Source of the DNA: an uncultured Eubacterium sp. | Lineage (GTDB): Bacteria; Bacillota; Clostridia; Oscillospirales; Acutalibacteraceae | Direction of reading: 5' to 3' | DNA: 64,000 bases | Assembly: GCA_900542875.1 (NCBI GenBank) | Contig: UQPH01000002.1 | Coordinates: 45,918-109,917, forward strand | In this document: positions 33,603 to 43,628 of the stretch, piece by piece | Layout of the letters: every line of letters starts with the position of its first letter | How positions within the stretch are numbered: position 1 is the stretch's first letter | Program-made: the position numbers and the translations under genes | Notes under the pieces: model-generated | Told to the model about the DNA's origin: nothing | The model's input: the letters and a program-made list of their open reading frames with translations, nothing else | Database searches by the model: none

Positions 33603-36600
33603 ATGCTACTCAGAACATTAGAAATGCAGGGATTTAAGTCATTCCCCGATAAAACTGAATTAAACTTCGGCAAGGGTATCACCGCTGTTGTGGGACCTAA
33701 CGGCTCGGGAAAGAGTAATATTTCCGATGCTGTTCGCTGGGTTCTCGGCGAAACGAGCACAAAGTCGCTTCGTGGTTCTAAGATGGAGGATGTAATTTTC
33801 GGTGGTACTTCGAGTCGTAAGGCACTCGGCTTTGCCCAAGTCGTTCTGACTCTCGATAATACGGACGGGTCGCTTGACGGTCACGGCGATATTGTGACGG
33901 TCAGCCGTCGCTATTACCGTTCGGGCGAGAGCGAGTATAAGATAGACGGAGAGAGCGTTCGTCGAAAGGATATTCACGAACTGTTTATGGATACGGGTCT
34001 CGGCGCAGACGGCTACTCTATGGTAGGTCAGGGCAAAATTGATTCTATCATTTCCGCAAAAAATGAGGACAGACGAGAACTCTTTGAAGAGGCGGCAGGA
34101 ATTTCACGCTTTCGCCATAAGAGACGAGATGCAGAGAGAAGACTGGAGCAGGCACAGGAAAATCTCGTTCGACTGCTTGACATTCTTGCGGAACTTGAGG
34201 GCAGAGTCGGTCCGCTTAAAAAGCAGAGCGAAAAAGCGCAGAAGTTCTTGGTGCTCAGCGACGAAAAGAAAACGCTTGAAATCGGCGTTTGGCTTAATAA
34301 AATAAATAAGTTTACGGTGGATTTGCGTGAGCAGGAGCATAAAATCGATGCCGCAAACGCATCGTACGAGGTTTGCGAAAAAGACTTGCTCGACCTTGAG
34401 AGCAGGCTTGAAAGTATTGCGAATGAGATTGCAGGCATAAATCTTGCAATTGAGCAGAGCAGACTCGGTGCCTCCGGCTTTGAGGAGGAGGCTTTGCGTA
34501 AGGACGGCGAGGCTTCCGTTCTTAACGCAACCGTAGAGCATAATAACGAAACCGTTGCCCGTCTTACGGCGGACATAAACGACGCCGACGATTCGGGCAA
34601 AAGTATAGACGAGCAGATTAAGCAAAAACAGGCGATAATTGACGAAAATGAGCAGAAGTCGGCAGAGAAAAAGGCTATGCTCGAGGCTGTCGCAGGCGAA
34701 CTCTCAAAGGTGCAGGACGAAAATTTGGAGATTTCGGACAAGACCCTCGAACTTAATAAAAAACTCACATCTCTTACACTTCAGCTCAGCGATGCAAAGG
34801 TTAAGGCGTCGCAGGCAAGCTCGTCCATAGAGGAAATCAATTCAAGAAAAGATACCTTGTCCGCTCAGATAGACAGCGTGGAAAAGGATATTGAATATAC
34901 AAAAAGCCAAAAGGACGAAAGCGAGAAAAATCTCGAATTTATCAGGGAGAGAATATCCGAGTATGAAAATTCTCTCGGCGGCTATCGCATTAAACTTCAG
35001 GGCAAGACCGAGGCTGCGGAGAAGATAAGAGATAAAGTAAATTCTCTCTCCAGAAAATACGGCGAAAAAACCGACAGAGCCAATGTTCTTCTCGACCTTG
35101 AAAAGAATATGGAGGGCTTCTCGGGAGCGGTTAAGGCTGTGCTTAAGCAGAGCCAAAACAAGGCACTTTCCGGCATTCACGGAACGTTGTCTCAACTTAT
35201 CACGGTCGATAACGAATATTCAACCGCTATCGAAATCGCACTCGGTGCGGCTATGCAGAATATCGTTGTTTCTTCCGAGAGCGACGCAAAAAGGGCTATC
35301 GCTTATCTTAAACAGAACAATGTCGGCAGAGCAACATTTCTCCCCATATCGGCAATAAAGCCACGCATTATGCAGGAAAAGAATTTGGACGATAATTTCG
35401 GCTTTGTGGATGTAGCGTCAAATCTTGTAGAATGCGACGGACAGTACCGTGATATTATAGAAAATCTGCTCGGCAGGGTTATGATTGTTGAGGATATTGA
35501 CTGTGCCGTAGGTATTTCTAAGAGATATGAAAACAAATACAAGACCGTAACCCTTGACGGTCAGGTTATTAATCCGGGCGGTTCAATGACGGGCGGCTCA
35601 AAGGGCAGAGGCAGCGGAGTTCTCTCCCGTGCAAACCTTATAGAGCAGTTGAAGGACGAGGCTCGGGAAATTAAAAACGAACTCGACAGCGCACAACTCG
35701 AACTCAAAAAGGCTGTTGAGGCGGCTAATCTTGCAGGTGCAGACTTGCAGGGCGCAGACGCCGATTTGAGAAACGCAAAGGAAGAACTTATCAGAGCAGA
35801 GGGCGACGATAAACTTATCGGAGATAAACTTTCGTCCTTTGAGGCGCAAAAGGCGGCTATGCTTCGTGAACAGGAAAACAGCGAGGGCAGAATTCTTCTC
35901 TTTGAGGAGGCGGGCAAAAAGGCTCAGGCGGACTGCGAGCGAATCAAAGCGGAGAGCGAGGAGACCGAAAACGAACTCAACTCGATTTCCGAGGGCGCAA
36001 GCGAACTTATTAAAAAGCGTGACGATATTCGTGAGAGAACAGAAAGCATTAACCTTGAACTTGTTACCCTGACAAAGGATACGGAGGCGGCAAGACAGGC
36101 TGTTATCGAACTTGAACTCAGAAAGGCGAATCAGTCCGACAGGGTTAAATCTATTAATGACGAAATCGCCGAAATCAATGCCAAAAACGAAGCTTTGCTC
36201 CTGTCGATAAACGATATTAATTCGCAGGCGGACGCTCTCAGAAAAAGAGCGGCCGAGGCGGGAGAGTCGGTGCAGAGCGAAATCGAGCGCCGCAACGAAC
36301 TCGAAAAGCAGACTAACGAACTCAGAGCCGACGAAAAAGCAAGACTTCAGGACAAGGAAAAACTTTCGTCCGACCTCGTAAGGTTAGAAGAACGAAAAAA
36401 TAATATGAAAAAGGAATATGACGAACTCGGCGATATGCTCTTTGAGCAGTATGAACTTACAAAGCCCGAGGCTGAAATGCTCGGCATAGTCATAGAGGAT
36501 ATGTCGGCGGCTAAGAAAAGGCTTCACGAGATTAAAGTTGCCATAAGAGGGCTCGGCTCGATTAATGTCGGCGCAATCGAAGAATATAAGGAAGTCAGCG

Positions 36601-37175
36601 AAAGATATACTTTCCTTAAAGAACAGATTGACGATATTGAGGCATCAAAGAAAGAACTCGGCAATATCATATCAGACCTTACGACATCTATGAGCGAAAA
36701 GTTCCTTACTCAGTTTAAGAAGATAAACGAGGAATTTAAGATAAGCTTTTCGGATTTCTTCGGCGGAGGCAAGGGCGAGCTTATTCTTGAGGACCCGAAC
36801 AACTGTCTTGAATCGCCGATTGAAATTAAAATTCAGCCGCCCGGAAAATCGGTGCAGAACATTAACCTGTTCTCCGGCGGAGAAAAATCGCTTGCCGCAA
36901 TGGCGCTTTTGTTCAGCGTGCTTAAGGTTCAGCCGTCGCCGTTTTGTATTTATGATGAGGTTGAGGCGGCGCTTGATGATGTAAATGTTGAGCGATTTGC
37001 AAAATATATGCGCCGTATGACGGACAAAACGCAGTTCATTTCCATCACTCATCGTAGGGGCACTATGGAAGAGGCGGATGTGCTGTACGGAGTAACGATG
37101 CAGGAAAAGGGAGTGTCGAAACTTCTTGAACTTCAATCGACCGAACTCGCCGCTAAAATGGGATTAGACGCATAG
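33603..37175 (+). CDS. smc: Chromosome segregation ATPase SMC
   Basis: 1190 residues, the usual length. N-terminal Walker A GPNGSGKSNISDAVRWVLGE; coiled coil about 165-500; hinge about 515-670 (SGAVKAVLKQSQ ... PGGSMTGGSKGRGSGVLSR); second coiled coil to about 1020; C-terminal signature NLFSGGEKSLAAMALLFSVL and Walker B FCIYDEVEAALDD. It condenses and separates chromosomes with ScpA/ScpB, which are not in the window. The following gene, ftsY, is a conserved neighbour. Confidence 0.97.
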   Translation: MLLRTLEMQGFKSFPDKTELNFGKGITAVVGPNGSGKSNISDAVRWVLGETSTKSLRGSKMEDVIFGGTSSRKALGFAQVVLTLDNTDGSLDGHGDIVTVSRRYYRSGESEYKIDGESVRRKDIHELFMDTGLGADGYSMVGQGKIDSIISAKNEDRRELFEEAAGISRFRHKRRDAERRLEQAQENLVRLLDILAELEGRVGPLKKQSEKAQKFLVLSDEKKTLEIGVWLNKINKFTVDLREQEHKIDAANASYEVCEKDLLDLESRLESIANEIAGINLAIEQSRLGASGFEEEALRKDGEASVLNATVEHNNETVARLTADINDADDSGKSIDEQIKQKQAIIDENEQKSAEKKAMLEAVAGELSKVQDENLEISDKTLELNKKLTSLTLQLSDAKVKASQASSSIEEINSRKDTLSAQIDSVEKDIEYTKSQKDESEKNLEFIRERISEYENSLGGYRIKLQGKTEAAEKIRDKVNSLSRKYGEKTDRANVLLDLEKNMEGFSGAVKAVLKQSQNKALSGIHGTLSQLITVDNEYSTAIEIALGAAMQNIVVSSESDAKRAIAYLKQNNVGRATFLPISAIKPRIMQEKNLDDNFGFVDVASNLVECDGQYRDIIENLLGRVMIVEDIDCAVGISKRYENKYKTVTLDGQVINPGGSMTGGSKGRGSGVLSRANLIEQLKDEAREIKNELDSAQLELKKAVEAANLAGADLQGADADLRNAKEELIRAEGDDKLIGDKLSSFEAQKAAMLREQENSEGRILLFEEAGKKAQADCERIKAESEETENELNSISEGASELIKKRDDIRERTESINLELVTLTKDTEAARQAVIELELRKANQSDRVKSINDEIAEINAKNEALLLSINDINSQADALRKRAAEAGESVQSEIERRNELEKQTNELRADEKARLQDKEKLSSDLVRLEERKNNMKKEYDELGDMLFEQYELTKPEAEMLGIVIEDMSAAKKRLHEIKVAIRGLGSINVGAIEEYKEVSERYTFLKEQIDDIEASKKELGNIISDLTTSMSEKFLTQFKKINEEFKISFSDFFGGGKGELILEDPNNCLESPIEIKIQPPGKSVQNINLFSGGEKSLAAMALLFSVLKVQPSPFCIYDEVEAALDDVNVERFAKYMRRMTDKTQFISITHRRGTMEEADVLYGVTMQEKGVSKLLELQSTELAAKMGLDA

Positions 37176-37188
37176 TAAAGAGGTAAAT

Positions 37189-38181
37189 ATGGGATTATTT
37201 GAAAAATTAAGAAAAGGCTTAAAAAAGACGAGAACAGAGGGTATGACCGCACAGGTTGACAACGTTCTCGAGTCACACGAAAAAATTACCGACGAACTTT
37301 TTGACGAACTCGAAGAGGTGCTCATTATGGGCGATGTCGGCTTTCCGACAGCGGAGAGGGTTATCGGCGACCTTAAAGAAAAAATTGCAAACGATAATAT
37401 CACAAGCGTTCCCGAAGTGCGAGAAACCTTAAAGGATATTGTAGCCGGCGTAGTGTGGGGCGGCAGTTATTTGTCACTTCGTACAAAGCCGTCGGTTATT
37501 CTTGTAATCGGTGTAAACGGAGTGGGAAAAACCACTACAATCGGTAAACTTGCAATGCGACTTAAGTCCATGGGCAGAAGCGTTGTGCTGGGTGCTGCGG
37601 ATACCTTCAGAGCAGGTGCGATAGAGCAACTTCAGGTTTGGGCTGACAGAGCGCAGGTACCGCTTGTAAAGCACGGCGAGGGTGCAGACCCGGCGGCTGT
37701 TGTTTATGATACCATTCAGTCGGGCAAGGCGAAAAATGCCGATGTTATTATCATAGATACCGCAGGCAGATTGCATAATAAGAAAAATCTTATGGACGAA
37801 CTTAATAAAATCAGTCGTGTTATTGACCGTGAACTTCCCGATGCAAGCCGTGAGACATTGCTTGTCCTTGACGCAACAACAGGTCAAAATGCCGTTAATC
37901 AGGCAAAGGACTTTAAGGAAGCGGCAGGCATTACCGGCATTATTCTCACAAAACTTGACGGAACTGCAAGAGGCGGAGTTGTGCTTGCCATAAATAATGA
38001 ACTTGATGTGCCGGTTAAATTTATCGGCGTCGGCGAGCAGATAGATGATTTACAGCCGTTTGATGCAGAGGCGTTTGCTTCGGCTATGTTCGATTTGACC
38101 CCTACTCACGGCGAGGACGATTCAATTAAGGAATTTATGCACAGCAACGACCCCGAACCCGAGGAGAAAGAGGAAAAATAA
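37189..38181 (+). CDS. ftsY: Signal recognition particle receptor FtsY
   Basis: 330 residues. A short N domain (MGLFEKLRKGLKKTRTEG ...) precedes the GTPase domain: GVNGVGKTTTIGKLA, DTFRAGAIEQLQVWA, DTAGRLHNKKNLMDEL and TKLDGTARGG. It guides ribosome-SRP complexes to SecYEG. It lacks the long acidic domain of enterobacterial FtsY, as is usual in Firmicutes. The stop touches the rdgB start. Confidence 0.97.
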   Translation: MGLFEKLRKGLKKTRTEGMTAQVDNVLESHEKITDELFDELEEVLIMGDVGFPTAERVIGDLKEKIANDNITSVPEVRETLKDIVAGVVWGGSYLSLRTKPSVILVIGVNGVGKTTTIGKLAMRLKSMGRSVVLGAADTFRAGAIEQLQVWADRAQVPLVKHGEGADPAAVVYDTIQSGKAKNADVIIIDTAGRLHNKKNLMDELNKISRVIDRELPDASRETLLVLDATTGQNAVNQAKDFKEAAGITGIILTKLDGTARGGVVLAINNELDVPVKFIGVGEQIDDLQPFDAEAFASAMFDLTPTHGEDDSIKEFMHSNDPEPEEKEEK

Positions 38182-38804
38182 TGGATTTTATTTTAGCAAC
38201 AAATAATATGAAAAAACTTGCGGAAATGCAGAGAATTCTTGCTCCGCTCGGAATTAATGTGGTGACGGCAAAAATGCTCGGCATTACACTTCCCGAGGTA
38301 GTCGAGGACGGAGACACCTTTGAGGCTAACGCAAAAATTAAGGCAGAAAGCGCCTGCAAAATCACAGGCCTGCCTGCCATAGCCGATGACAGCGGACTGT
38401 GCGTTGATTATCTTGACGGTTATCCGGGAATATACTCCGCACGGTTTGCAAATATAGAAATTCACGGCGGAAAATGCGTGGATAATGAAAGAAACGCAGA
38501 CGATGAGGATAACAATAATCTTCTGCTTAAAAAACTAGAGGGCGTTGAAAAAGAAAAACGCACGGCATATTACGTATGCGCTATCTGCTGTATCTTTCCT
38601 GACGGAAAAGAGATTACCGTAAGGGGCGAATGCCACGGACATATCGGCTTTGAGCGTGACGGAAACGCAGGCTTCGGCTATGACCCGTTGTTTATAATAA
38701 ACGGAAAATCATTCGGAAAATACGAGGGCGAGGAGAAAGACAAAATCTCCCACAGAGGTAAAGCTCTCAGATTACTTGCTAAGGAATTGGAGAAAATTAT
38801 ATGA
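38181..38804 (+). CDS. rdgB: XTP/dITP diphosphatase (RdgB/HAM1)
   Basis: 207 residues. N-terminal LATNNMKKLAEMQRIL, then GDTFEANAKIKAESACK, IADDSGLCVDYLDGYPGIYSA and GNAGFGYDPLFI are all family blocks. It removes non-canonical purine nucleotides such as ITP and XTP. It overlaps its neighbours on both sides by a few bases. Confidence 0.95.
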   Translation: MDFILATNNMKKLAEMQRILAPLGINVVTAKMLGITLPEVVEDGDTFEANAKIKAESACKITGLPAIADDSGLCVDYLDGYPGIYSARFANIEIHGGKCVDNERNADDEDNNNLLLKKLEGVEKEKRTAYYVCAICCIFPDGKEITVRGECHGHIGFERDGNAGFGYDPLFIINGKSFGKYEGEEKDKISHRGKALRLLAKELEKII

Positions 38805-39247
38805 CATCAAAGGAAAGAGCCGCTTGGCGTGCAAAGGCTAATTCACTCGAGCCTATTATTCAGATAGGCAAGGAGGGAATTACCGATAACCTTATTACCC
38901 AGATTGACGATACTTTGGACGTGCGTGAGTTGATTAAAATAAGAGTTCATCTTGAGACCGCACCCGAGAGTCCTAAGCAATTTGCGCCTAAATTGGCAGA
39001 GGCTTTGCAGGCGGAGGTTATTCAGGTTATAGGCGGAGTGATAGTCCTTTACCGTAAGGCAGACCCCGATAAAATTGCAGAGAAAAAGAAAAAAAGAGGC
39101 TCGGGCTCGGCAAAGGCCAAGGCAAAGAAAAAGGTAAAAATCAAAGGTCTCAGACAAAGACAGAGAGAAAAGGAAGCAAAAAATCCTTATGCTGTTTATG
39201 ACAGAATGAATAAGGACAAAAACAAAAAGCAGAGCAGAACAAAGTGA
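38801..39247 (+). CDS. YhbY-family CRM-domain RNA-binding protein
   Basis: 148 residues. The first 95 form the YhbY/CRM domain: KERAAWRAKANSLEPIIQIG, KEGITDNLITQIDDTLDVRE and VIGGVIVLYRK. The remaining 50 are a very basic Lys/Arg-rich tail, longer than in the usual 97-residue YhbY. It likely binds pre-ribosomal large-subunit RNA. It sits between rdgB and nadD. Confidence 0.9.
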   Translation: MTSKERAAWRAKANSLEPIIQIGKEGITDNLITQIDDTLDVRELIKIRVHLETAPESPKQFAPKLAEALQAEVIQVIGGVIVLYRKADPDKIAEKKKKRGSGSAKAKAKKKVKIKGLRQRQREKEAKNPYAVYDRMNKDKNKKQSRTK

Positions 39248-39248
39248 T

Positions 39249-39842
39249 ATGAAAACAGGAATTTTCGGCGGAGCGTTTAACCCTGTGCATAACGGACATA
39301 TCGCTCTGGCAAAGCACTATATGACTTCGCTCGGACTGGAGCGGATTATCTTTATTCCGACTCACATTCCACCTCATAAGACGGACGAACTTTTGGCGAG
39401 CGAGGCGGACAGAATAAATATGCTTGCCGTTGCTTTATCGGGATTTGACAATTTTGAGATTGATGACTGTGAGTTTAAGCGAGAGGGAAAAAGTTATACT
39501 TACGATACCGTTGTTTATCTAAAGAATAAGTATCCCGAGGATGATTTTTACTTAATCGTCGGAGAGGATCAGTATTTATTTTTCGATAAGTGGTACAGGT
39601 ATGAGGATATATTAAAACTTACAACCGTTGTTACCGCCTGCCGACATATAAACAGGTATAAAGAATTATTACAATATAAGAGCAGTCATATCAAAATGGA
39701 AAATTCGATTGTCTCCGATTTCGATGTTATCGAAGTGTCGTCGTCTCAAATCAGGGCAGAAATTAAGGCAAAGAAAGATATTTCTTCCCTCGTTCCCGAT
39801 GGAGTGGAAAAATATATTAAGGAGCATGGCTTATATGTATGA
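39249..39842 (+). CDS. nadD: Nicotinate-nucleotide adenylyltransferase
   Basis: 197 residues. GIFGGAFNPVHNGHIALAKH includes the nucleotidyltransferase HxGH motif, and VIEVSSSQIRAEI the ISSTxIR-like motif. PTHIPPHKT is also typical. It converts nicotinate mononucleotide to deamido-NAD. The end overlaps yqeK. Confidence 0.96.
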   Translation: MKTGIFGGAFNPVHNGHIALAKHYMTSLGLERIIFIPTHIPPHKTDELLASEADRINMLAVALSGFDNFEIDDCEFKREGKSYTYDTVVYLKNKYPEDDFYLIVGEDQYLFFDKWYRYEDILKLTTVVTACRHINRYKELLQYKSSHIKMENSIVSDFDVIEVSSSQIRAEIKAKKDISSLVPDGVEKYIKEHGLYV

Positions 39843-40413
39843 TTTTGAAAAGTACGAAAATTTGATTAAAGAACGCCTCTCCGAACACAGGTTTATTCAT
39901 TCAATGAATGTGGCAAAGAGAGCGAGAGAACTTGCACTTCTTAACGGCGTAGACCCCGACAAGGCATATCTTGCAGGCATTTTGCATGATATAACAAAGG
40001 AAATGCCGTACGATGAGCAGGAAAAATATATGCATCTCTCTCCCTCTGCTCTTGAAAAAAGTAATAAATTGGTGTATCATCAAATCTCGGGAGCCGAGTA
40101 CGTAAAAAGAAAACTCGGCATTACCGATGAGGAAATACTCTCGGGGATAAGGTATCACACCACGGGCAAAGATAATATGAGCGTGTTCGATATGGTGATA
40201 TATCTGGCTGATTTAACGAGTGCGGAGCGAAGTTATAACGATGTGGAATATGTCAGAACGCTTGCGGATAAATCGCTGCTTGAGGCTATGCTTTACGCAC
40301 TGAAATTTACAATTACCGATTTGGTAAAAAGACAGGAAATTATACATCCCGACACCCTTAACTGCTATAATTGGGCGCTCGGTAAAATAAAAGCAGAAAG
40401 TGGAATTATATGA
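39835..40413 (+). CDS. yqeK: YqeK-family HD-domain diadenosine tetraphosphatase
   Basis: 192 residues. RFIHSMNVAKRARELA and LAGILHDITKEMP give the metal-binding H...HD, and IRYHTTGKDNMSVFDMVIYLAD the later His and Asp. It degrades Ap4A and is regularly found after nadD. The ATG at 39835 overlaps the nadD end by 8 bp; the frame continues upstream inside nadD but that part is discarded. Confidence 0.93.
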   Translation: MYDFEKYENLIKERLSEHRFIHSMNVAKRARELALLNGVDPDKAYLAGILHDITKEMPYDEQEKYMHLSPSALEKSNKLVYHQISGAEYVKRKLGITDEEILSGIRYHTTGKDNMSVFDMVIYLADLTSAERSYNDVEYVRTLADKSLLEAMLYALKFTITDLVKRQEIIHPDTLNCYNWALGKIKAESGII

Positions 40414-40775
40414 CGAAGGATAATTATTTGGACATTGCAAAAATTGCCGTTAAGGCGATGGACAGCAAAAGAGGCGAGGATATAGAAGTAATTAAAGTAT
40501 CGGATATTACGGTGCTTACCGATTATTTTGTAATTGCAACGGCTAACTCAAATACTCAACTTAAGGCTATGGCTGACGAGGTCGAATTTAAACTCTCCGA
40601 GGCAGGCTATGAGCCGCACCATATAGAGGGCGAGAGAAGCGAGTGGGTTTGTCTTGATTATATCGGAACGGTTATTCACATTCTCCTAAAGCAGCAGCGT
40701 GGGTTTTATCAAATTGAGCGTCTGTGGGAGGACGGCGAAAAGGTCGATATAGACGATATTATTGTAAAGGATTAA
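40410..40775 (+). CDS. rsfS: Ribosome silencing factor RsfS
   Basis: 121 residues. DVSDITVLTDYFVIATANS-like block (VIKVSDITVLTDYFVIATA), HHIEGERSEWVCLDYIGTVI and FYQIERLW match RsfS/Iojap. It binds L14 and blocks subunit joining under starvation. Overlaps yqeK by 4 bp; leuS follows after 25 bp. Confidence 0.95.
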   Translation: MTKDNYLDIAKIAVKAMDSKRGEDIEVIKVSDITVLTDYFVIATANSNTQLKAMADEVEFKLSEAGYEPHHIEGERSEWVCLDYIGTVIHILLKQQRGFYQIERLWEDGEKVDIDDIIVKD

Positions 40776-40800
40776 GAGATTTACTTAGGAGGAAAAGGTA

Positions 40801-43209
40801 ATGGAGTATAATTTTAAGCAGATTGAATCAAAATGGCAGAATGTGTGGTATTCACAAAATACATTTGCGGCAAAGCAGGATTTTACATTGCCGAAGTATT
40901 ACTGCCTTGTTGAGTTTCCGTACCCGAGCGGACAGGGACTTCACGTAGGACACCCACGTTCATATACGGCACTTGATATTGTTGCAAGAAAGAAAAGACT
41001 TGAGGGTTATAATGTTCTTTATCCTATGGGATGGGACGCATTCGGTCTGCCTACCGAGAATTTTGCAATTAAAAACCATATTCACCCCGCAGAGGTAACA
41101 AAGAAGAATGTAGCTCACTTTAAGGAACAACTTCAGTCACTCGGTTTCAGCTTTGACTGGACGAGAGAGATTAACACCACCGACCCGTCATATTATAAGT
41201 GGACTCAGTGGATTTTCCTTCAGCTTTATAAGAAGGGTCTTGCATATAAGAAAGAAATGGCAGTAAACTGGTGCACCTCGTGTAAGTGCGTTCTTGCAAA
41301 CGAGGAAGTTGTAAACGGCGTTTGCGAGCGTTGCGGCAGTGAGGTTATCCGCAAAAATCAGAGTCAGTGGATGCTTAAAATTACTGCATATGCAGACAGA
41401 CTTGTTAAGGATTTGGATGATGTTGATTTTATCGAGAGAGTTAAGACCCAACAGCGTAACTGGATAGGTCGTTCTACCGGTGCGGAGGTTGACTTCGGTA
41501 CAACTCTCGGCGATACCCTTACGGTATATACCACCCGTCCCGACACTCTTTTCGGTGCAACGTATATGGTTATTTCTCCCGAGCATCCGCTAATCGAGAA
41601 GTGGGCAGATAAGATTACAAATCTTGACGAGGTTCGTAAGTATCAGGACGAAGCCGCTCATAAATCGGATTTTGAGCGTACTGAACTTAATAAGGAAAAG
41701 ACAGGTGTTAAGCTAGAGGGCGTAATGGGTATTAACCCTGTAAATAATGCCGAAATTCCTATTTTTATTTCCGACTATGTACTCGTGTCTTACGGTACGG
41801 GTGCCATTATGGCTGTACCTGCTCACGATACTCGTGACTGGGAATTTGCTAAGAAGTTTAATCTTCCTATTATAGAAGTAGTTAAGGGCAGTGAGGTCGG
41901 CGTAGAAAACGAAGCATTTACCGACTGTGCCACCGGCGTTATGACTAACTCATCTTTCCTCACCGGTATGAGCGTTGAGGAGGCTAAAAAGGCAATTACC
42001 GAGTGGCTTACAAAAGAGGGCAAGGGTCACGAAAAGGTTAACTTCAAACTTCGTGACTGGGTATTCTCACGCCAGAGATATTGGGGCGAGCCTATCCCGA
42101 TTGTTAAGTGCGAAAAGTGCGGCTATGTACCGCTTGACGAGAGCGAACTTCCGCTTACTCTGCCTAATGTTGAGTCCTATGAGCCTACAGATACCGGCGA
42201 ATCTCCGCTTGCAAAAATGACCGATTGGGTTAATACAACCTGTCCGTGCTGCGGTGGTCCGGCAAAGAGAGAGACCGACACCATGCCTCAGTGGGCAGGC
42301 TCGTCATGGTACTTCCTCAGATATTGCGACCCTCATAACGATAAGGAACTTATTTCTAAGGAGGCTGCAGAATATTGGACGCCCGTTGATTGGTACAACG
42401 GCGGTATGGAGCATACGACTCTTCACCTCCTTTATTCGAGATTTTGGCATAAATTCCTTTATGACATCGGCGTTGTTCCTACTTCGGAGCCGTATAAGAA
42501 GAGAACTTCGCACGGTATGATTCTCGGCGAAAACGGCGAGAAAATGTCGAAGTCCAGAGGCAATGTCGTTAACCCCGATGAAATCGTAGACGCCTACGGT
42601 GCAGACACAATGCGTCTTTATGAAATGTTCATCGGCGATTTTGAAAAGGCTGCTCCGTGGAATTCCGATTCAATTAAAGGTTGTAAGAGATTTATCGAAA
42701 AGTACTGGAATCTTCAGGAAAAGGTGAAAGACGGTAACGAGTATTCACCCGAGCACGAGGCTCTTATGCATAAGACGATTAAAAAGGTTACTTACGATAT
42801 TGATAATCTTAAGGCAAATACCGCTATCGCATCTATGATGACTCTTGTAAACGAGTTCTCACAAAAGGGTTGCAACAAGGCTGAACTTAAAACTCTTACG
42901 ATTCTTCTCAATCCGTTTGCTCCTCATGTGACGGAGGAAATGTGGCAGGTTATGAACTTCGGCGGTATGGTTAACGAGGCTCAGTGGCCGACTTATGATG
43001 AGGAAAAGACTAAGGAAAACAGCGTTGAGATAGTTATTCAGGTTATGGGTAAGGTTCGTTCAAAACTTACCATTCCCGTGGATATGCCTAAGGACGAAGT
43101 TCTCGCCGCAGCTAAGGCAGACGCTAAGATTGCAGAACTTCTCGACGGTAAGGAAATAAAAAAGGAAATATATGTTCCCGGTAAGCTCGTTAATTTTGTT
43201 GCCATGTAA
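40801..43209 (+). CDS. leuS: Leucyl-tRNA synthetase
   Basis: 802 residues. HIGH-type motif GLHVGHPRSYTALDI near residue 47, class I zinc-like cluster CTSCKCVLANEEV...CERCG, editing domain TTRPDTLFGATYMV (about 250), a second Cys pair CEKCGY...CPCCGG, and KMSKS in NGEKMSKSRGNVV. AGGAGG precedes the ATG. There is no T-box upstream, since only 25 bp separate it from rsfS. Confidence 0.97.
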   Translation: MEYNFKQIESKWQNVWYSQNTFAAKQDFTLPKYYCLVEFPYPSGQGLHVGHPRSYTALDIVARKKRLEGYNVLYPMGWDAFGLPTENFAIKNHIHPAEVTKKNVAHFKEQLQSLGFSFDWTREINTTDPSYYKWTQWIFLQLYKKGLAYKKEMAVNWCTSCKCVLANEEVVNGVCERCGSEVIRKNQSQWMLKITAYADRLVKDLDDVDFIERVKTQQRNWIGRSTGAEVDFGTTLGDTLTVYTTRPDTLFGATYMVISPEHPLIEKWADKITNLDEVRKYQDEAAHKSDFERTELNKEKTGVKLEGVMGINPVNNAEIPIFISDYVLVSYGTGAIMAVPAHDTRDWEFAKKFNLPIIEVVKGSEVGVENEAFTDCATGVMTNSSFLTGMSVEEAKKAITEWLTKEGKGHEKVNFKLRDWVFSRQRYWGEPIPIVKCEKCGYVPLDESELPLTLPNVESYEPTDTGESPLAKMTDWVNTTCPCCGGPAKRETDTMPQWAGSSWYFLRYCDPHNDKELISKEAAEYWTPVDWYNGGMEHTTLHLLYSRFWHKFLYDIGVVPTSEPYKKRTSHGMILGENGEKMSKSRGNVVNPDEIVDAYGADTMRLYEMFIGDFEKAAPWNSDSIKGCKRFIEKYWNLQEKVKDGNEYSPEHEALMHKTIKKVTYDIDNLKANTAIASMMTLVNEFSQKGCNKAELKTLTILLNPFAPHVTEEMWQVMNFGGMVNEAQWPTYDEEKTKENSVEIVIQVMGKVRSKLTIPVDMPKDEVLAAAKADAKIAELLDGKEIKKEIYVPGKLVNFVAM

Positions 43210-43236
43210 AAAGGCTTTGTATAGGGGGGAATATAT

Positions 43237-43605
43237 ATGTCGGAAAATAAGGCGGCAGATTGTTGTGAGGAAGATTGCATCCACGAAAATCTGCTGAAAA
43301 TCGTTAATGAAAAAATGCCTGCCGAGACAGAATTATACGATTTGTCGGAATTGTTTAAGGTGTTCGGCGACTCAACAAGAATAAGAATTTTGTTCGTTCT
43401 TTTTGAGGCAGAGGTTTGCGTGTGCGACCTTGCAAATGCGCTTAACATGACGCAGTCTGCCATATCGCACCAACTCAGAATACTTAAGGCAAATAAACTT
43501 GTAAAGAGCAGGCGAGAGGGAAAGTCCGTTTTCTATTCTCTCTCCGATGACCATGTACGCACCATTATTGCTATGGGTCTCGAACATATTGAAGAAAGCG
43601 ATTGA
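43237..43605 (+). CDS. CadC/SmtB-like ArsR-family metal sensor
   Basis: 122 residues. The winged helix reads FKVFGDSTRIRILFVLF, then EVCVCDLANALNMTQSAISH (recognition helix) and a basic wing KSRREGKSVFYSL. Cys9, Cys10 and Cys14 in the N-terminal arm plus Cys61 and Cys63 of the CVC motif match the thiolate site of CadC-type sensors of Cd/Pb/Zn. No efflux ATPase or metallothionein is next to it; the downstream gene is a surface protein, so its target may be elsewhere. Confidence 0.88.
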   Translation: MSENKAADCCEEDCIHENLLKIVNEKMPAETELYDLSELFKVFGDSTRIRILFVLFEAEVCVCDLANALNMTQSAISHQLRILKANKLVKSRREGKSVFYSLSDDHVRTIIAMGLEHIEESD

Positions 43606-43628
43606 TAAAAAATAAGGAGGCGGTTGTA

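Noticed and set aside
34028..34768. Minus-strand open frame (246 codons), Ser-rich, opposite smc
   Set aside because: Antisense shadow of the SMC coiled coil; the composition (Ser/Phe/Ala) is what reverse reading of Glu/Lys codons gives.
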